From Perilla frutescens (Eukaryota; Streptophyta; Magnoliopsida; Lamiales; Lamiaceae), in assembly GCA_026008535.1 (NCBI GenBank), contig BRKX01000003.1:58615001-58679000 (forward strand): a DNA stretch of 64,000 nt, written 5' to 3'. Under the pieces are notes generated by a model that made no database searches, was not told the origin of the DNA, and was given only the letters and a program-made list of their open reading frames with translations. Made by a program: the position numbers and the translations under genes. This document shows positions 59,446 through 64,000 of the stretch, piece by piece; positions within the stretch are counted from its first letter, which is position 1; every line of letters starts with the position of its first letter.

Positions 59446-60288
59446 CTAGAGGTCAAGACAATTATTCCACACTTCATGTTATTTTTTTATATTATAGGTC
59501 TAATTAATATTTTCCTTGAAATTTGCATGGACTTTTGTTTGAAAGCAATCATTTCATCATCCGACAGCCACGTTGGTTTATATTGATCAGAATTTGAATT
59601 TTTTTTTTAAAAAAATCAAACAAATGTTAGGTTCATGTTATTAAAATTTCATTTTTTTTAAAACTTGTGAAAAAACAAAACAATTCAAAAGTTTGTGTAT
59701 TTTTATGCAATTAACCCCAAAAAACTATTTGGGGATGGTAATTTACATCTTCTTAGTAATCATTAAGGTGTTATTTGCCTCTAAAATTGTTAATAGTGAA
59801 TTTTTCTCTCATAAACATTACGGTAATTTTTGCACATTATCCCTAAAATCTACTCCACTAAAAACAAGACATAAAATATCCAGCAGGATTGTACTAACAT
59901 AATATGGGGCCTAAGGTGACACACACACACACACACACACATGCGTGCACAGTTTATCTTGTGTAAGTTCTTATTCATTTTAACTTTTAAAAAAAAATAC
60001 ATTACCAAAAACAAATGTTATAGGTGTAATTAAGAAATATTCTTTCAACATTATATGCATTAGAGAAGATTTAACATTTTCTTATCATATTAGTATTTCT
60101 CCTGTACGATACACGAAAAATCTTTTACGCATTTTAAATATTACAAGGACATTATTTTACGCATTTTAAATATAAATAATACAAACAAATATATTATGAG
60201 CAATTTATTCATAAATAAATATGTTGAATCAAAAAATGGTCTTGTAATATCGATAACCTTGTATTTTGCATGTGTTTTGAGGTTCATT
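59446..60288. other. AT-rich spacer with AC microsatellite
   Basis: An AC microsatellite lies at about 59919-59941; nothing else is recognisable. Confidence 0.5.
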
Positions 60289-61679
60289 TGTATAACACCC
60301 TAAATATTCATCTACTAAAAGTGTTATCACTACAAGAAAAAGAAAATTTCACTTACAAACACTTATGAACATAAACTAAAGATAAGTAAAAGTATTTTGA
60401 ATCTGAAACCTTCTTTCCTACTCAAATAGCAACTCTCGAAACCATTTTCACTAAAAGAAAAAAAAACACTTATCATATAGATAAAAAAAATGAAACCGTT
60501 CTTAGTTGCAAAACAAAACACCAATCCAAAACACTTTTGAATTCTAAACTTGTACGAAAAGGAAAAATATCTAAGAATAACAAATACTATCTAAAGAAAA
60601 TAGAGATCTTGCATCACGAAACTGCCATAGTCATTCTCGAAGCTCCCGAACTCCTTCGACAATCTGTAAACTGCATACTGCAAAAAATGCAGGGGTTAGC
60701 ACATACAAAAAATACTCAGTGGGGGCTGCATGAAGTACATATCTCATCAAATAAGCAATTTAAAACGTTCAAAGCATGTACTCAACATTGTCTTAACAAA
60801 GTGATACATGCATCGAGCTGTAGTGCACATTCTCTTCTTTCTTAATCATTCTTTCCTCACATATTATTCCTTAGTACGTGTTTAACACGCCATCCTCTGC
60901 TCATGCTTAACATGAGATCTCATATCTTTTTCCGTAAACACTTTCATAACAGTAGTATTTATGCAAGATGAAATTACTTAATATAATCAAACATGCACAA
61001 ACCACGTTGCAGAAAATAGTCCCCCACCTTAATCTCGAATCGGAGATTCCTGCGAACAATAAAACCACGTCTAAATCAATATCTTATAGAGATTAATCAA
61101 CCAAACGACTCTCTGCCAAGGTCTTGCGAGGCTGACCTCTCAAGTTTATCAAACTATAAACACAATTACGCTACTCTCAAGCCTACCGCCGTGGAACAAA
61201 ATAGATTCTAACATTACCAGACCCTTGACTGAAAATGAGATTTTATTCCTACGAAAATGATTACCGACTCCGATTGAACCAAATGAGATATTTACGAAAG
61301 AAGAGAAAACTGAAAGAAAAGAATTTCTTACCTCCATAGCCGACTGGAACATTTCGAAATTGAGGTTTGCTAGGCTTTTGACGTGAGGAAAAAAAAATAA
61401 GATATAAACTCTCTTATTTATTTAGTAATTGAAGATGAGTCCAAGTTGAAATAAAATTCTATCGATTTAAGGAGGTTACAAAGAAATGAAGTTCTAGTTT
61501 ATCCCTTTTAGAGAGATAAATTCTAATATTTCAAATTTTTGAAAAGAAAAGAGATAGGTGATAGTAACAATAAAAGCGTTTTCTTCGGCTGAGCTTCAAA
61601 TTTCTTTCAGCTTCTAGAATTTTAAAACTAACAAGAAGGCATTTTTTTAAAAAGAACCCCTTTTTTTCGAGCTGTTACA
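60289..61679 (-). repeat. 3' LTR of the chromovirus-like element
   Basis: On the minus strand it begins TGTAACAGCTCG and ends GGGTGTTATACA, the TGTAACA/TGTTACA-type inverted ends of Tekay/Del LTRs; length 1391 bp. Short frames in it are not genes. Confidence 0.65.
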
Positions 61680-61861
61680 ACCTCTCCCTCTAATAAAAAT
61701 TTCATCCTCAAAATTTCTAAGCACGATAAGCATAACTCAGCTATGTAACTCTTGACCGATTCTTCATTCTTCATAAAACACCAAGGAGGTGATCTCATAA
61801 CAAAGGTACATGAATTAATAAATTAAAACACATCTAAACTAGTTGCGTACCTTTCTTTAGT

Positions 61862-62988
61862 TTACTTGTTCTCTCCTTGATGCACCATATGGAAGATACG
61901 ACCATACCTTGGAGCTTCTTTCCCTTTTTTACCCGAATTGGGGCAGTTATCCTTCTTGTGACCAAGCTCATAACAGTTATAACATCTTCCGGTACCCCAA
62001 TAACATTCCCCGGGGTGACTTTTCTTGCATTTGGGGCAGCTTGGTCGATGATTAGGTAGATCACTGGTAGGTTGTCATCCGTTCTTCCTTTCTTTGTTTG
62101 TCTGCTTACTTTCCCATCACTTCTATTCTCCGAATTCCTCTTATTAGCACCTTGGTGCAGCCTTGACGTCGTACCCTCCAATTTTAGCCCAATAGAAATT
62201 GCTGGAGCTCGCTCGATCACTTCAGCATAAGTTGGTAGTCTCAGCCCCATTAGGATCCTAGCTAGCTCAGGTCGTAGTCCTTCCTCGAATTTCCTTGCTT
62301 TCTTCTCGTCCGTATCCACAAGATGAGGAACGAAACGAGACAATTGATTAAACTACACTTCATATTCTACCACCATACGGCATCCTTGGGTGAGTGTCAA
62401 GAATTCAGTTTGCTTTTGCGTCTTATAAGACCTTGGGAAATATCCATTTGTCACCAAATCCTTAAATTCCTCCCAAGTCAGGTTTGGGCGTTCTTCCATT
62501 GTCATCATCCTAGCGACCGACTCCCATCAATGCCCGGCATCTTCACTTAGTTGGAACACCGCATACGAAACTTTTTGAGTACTGGAGCAGTCTATGTGCT
62601 CAAAAATTATCTCCAGAGTTCGTATCCATTCCTCCATGACCAACGGTCCGTCACGTCCATTAAACCTTGGTGGAGCGTAATCCTTGAATTGCTTTACTAC
62701 CTTAGACGTAATGTTGTTGTGGTTGCCTCCTGCATATTGTCCTTGCGTGCCTTGCTCATGCGCATCCTTTGCCATTTGTAGGAAGAAGTTCTTCATTGTT
62801 TGCACTAGACTTGGCTCAGCTTCTCTTTCATTCTGCCTATTGTCCTCATTGGTGTTGTTTTCTTCTTCGAACGGAGCCTCATTTTCATTATGGCTGCTGT
62901 CATATTCAGTACTACTTGCGGTATCACCATCCCGAGCATGGGTAGCATTATTGACCTTGTGATGCGGAGGGCGTCCACGAGGCGGCAT
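61862..62988 (-). pseudogene. Ty3/gypsy gag with zinc knuckle, broken
   Basis: From ATG at 62988 the frame reads MPPRGRPPHH, an acidic Asn/Glu-rich region, then FKDYAPPRFNGRDGPLVMEE, WIRTLEIIFEHI and QKVSYAVFQLSEDA, the gag core. A TGA near 62527 and a TAG near 62352 interrupt it; between them NLTWEEFKDL is readable. RPELARILMGLRLPTYAEVI follows. A frameshift near 62050 leads to the CCHC zinc knuckle CYNCYELGHKKDNC, read in another frame, ending at 61862. It is a dead nucleocapsid precursor. Confidence 0.8.
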
Positions 62989-63656
62989 CTTCGTATCTAA
63001 AAAAAATGAGAAGTTATCTTAGCATTACTATAAAAGGTCTGTCCAAGTCTCATTCACTCTAACATTGATCTGCTATAATAACAATAAGGATATCTATTAA
63101 GTGCTGGACCTTTAAACCTAGGAACTAGAACTGATCTAGGTCTACAACATATTTCTTCCATTTGTCTGGCAATCGCACAAGGAGAACAAAATATTACTAC
63201 TACTATAATACTATTGAAGTCATGCAGAGTGTTCACTCACTGTCAGAGGTTGAAACATATCTACACTTATCACCTTGTTGTATTCCAGCATTAATCGAAA
63301 GGAAAAGGTTTAGCGTTTAATAAGCAATAGTCCTCTAGCTGAGTATGGGAAGAAATCAATTATCATACACACATTTTTTTTTAACATGATTTTAAGTAAA
63401 CCCATAAGAATCCCTCAATTTTAAAGCTACATATATCTATATATATAATTTTTTTTCAACGTTGACAACATGTCTTTTAAAACCAAAAGTAATTATATAA
63501 AATATATATTGAAACCAACCACAAGTTATGCCGCAATATTAAAAATTTTAACTTGAAATAAAAACAAATTAACTTAAATCATAAGTGCCTAAAAAAAATT
63601 ACGACTATCATATTCTCTTTTTCTTCATTCAGACTAGTTGCTACGATCGAACTTGT
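62989..63656. other. Possible leader of the chromovirus-like element and AT-rich spacer
   Basis: Minus-strand text AGTTCCTAGGTTTAAAGGTCC (about 63102-63125) could be a degenerate leader after a primer-binding site, but no clear TGGTATCAGAGC is present. The rest is AT-rich. Confidence 0.35.
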
Positions 63657-63990
63657 TCACTCCCTACTACCGATCCTACTTCCGACATCACTATCATTCT
63701 TCCTAGATGTTTTTCTTGCGGGCTTTTCTTCTTCCGGATCCTCCTCAGATTCCTCCTCCCGGTTCTCATTCGATTTTGTCTTAGCGTATCTTTCAGGCAG
63801 TACATCTTCGCAAGACCTATGCATAAGCTTTCTTTCTCCATTTACTTCAACATCCCATGAGTCCAAGAGATGCTGAACAAAGTTATGATAATCGACCATA
63901 ACCTCCAGATTGGATTTTTCGACCAAGACTTCTTTAAACACCTTCTGGATGATTGGTTGTAGGAGCGTTGGAACCAAATGCATCATGTGG
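63657..63990 (-). other. Unidentified open frame, open at the window edge
   Basis: The minus-strand frame of at least 109 residues has VFKEVLVEKSNLEVMVDYHN and a charged Glu/Lys/Arg tail (ESEEDPEEEKPARKTS). It stays open to the edge of the window. I do not recognise it; given the surroundings, a transposon-borne frame is most likely. Confidence 0.3.
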
Positions 63991-64000
63991 CTAACGGCTG

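Larger units (their letters stand above)
60289..62988 (-). mobile_element. Chromovirus-like (Tekay/Del type) LTR element, gag but no pol, partial
   Basis: Minus strand: gag (62988-61862) is followed after only about 180 bp by the purine tract ATTAGAGGGAGAGG (about 61681-61694) and an LTR from 61679 to 60289. The bases just before the tract, GAGGATGAAATTTTTATTAG, resemble the end of chromovirus pol. Protease, reverse transcriptase and integrase are absent, through deletion or because the element was never autonomous. A 5' LTR is not seen inside the window. Confidence 0.65.

Noticed and set aside
60329..60345. CACTACAAGAAAAAG, a possible CACTA terminus
   Set aside because: No matching inverted end or TAG-like duplication was found; it lies in the chromovirus-like LTR.

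Overview
The window is nuclear DNA of a flowering plant (eudicot). The evidence is spliced plant genes with GT-AG introns, a nine-exon poly(A)-binding protein gene, two CYP76-type cytochrome P450 genes with the single intron usual for this clan, and dense plant transposons (hAT, CACTA, Helitron, Athila-type and chromovirus LTR elements, SINEs). The P450s resemble CYP76 enzymes of mints and relatives, so an order such as Lamiales is a reasonable guess, but the sequence does not prove it.

Layout. 1-6.3 kb: 21-bp minisatellite arrays inside a 431-bp direct duplication, a decayed gag relic, a MITE and a solo LTR. 6.3-8.1 kb: CYP76-like gene 1 (+). 9.1-9.6 kb: CACTA-type MITE with a SINE nested in it. 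9.7-19.2 kb: a hAT transposon with a perfect 8-bp target duplication and broken transposase; a 6.8-kb Athila-type LTR element with gag and protease but no reverse transcriptase sits inside its transposase, with its own 5-bp duplication. 19.2-27.7 kb: repeats, including a G-run minisatellite, a 1.8-kb tract crowded with CATAACG/CGTTATG words and an antisense LTR. 27.8-32.2 kb: three tandem, broken copies of one kelch-like gene. 32.3-39.1 kb: a 6.76-kb terminal-inverted-repeat element between TA microsatellites, full of internal duplications and carrying gene-like exons. 39.15-40.1 kb: a second element with 44-bp perfect terminal repeats. 41-46 kb: LTR debris, a Helitron with an RPA-like relic and two adjacent SINEs. 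46.7-50.1 kb: CYP76-like gene 2 (+), whose 1.9-kb intron holds two MITEs. 50.8-51.5 kb: foldback MITE. 52.2-56.9 kb: poly(A)-binding protein gene (-). 58.0-59.4 kb: solo LTR with target duplication. 60.3-63.0 kb: antisense chromovirus-like LTR element with gag but no pol.

How it fits together. Only three genes look intact: the two P450s, which share orientation and intron position and may act in terpenoid or other specialised metabolism, and the housekeeping PABP gene. The rest is mostly repeat-derived, with several nested insertions whose order can be read from target duplications. The least explained parts are the 6.76-kb TA-flanked element, the CGTTATG tract, the triplicated kelch-like family and the pol-less gag elements.
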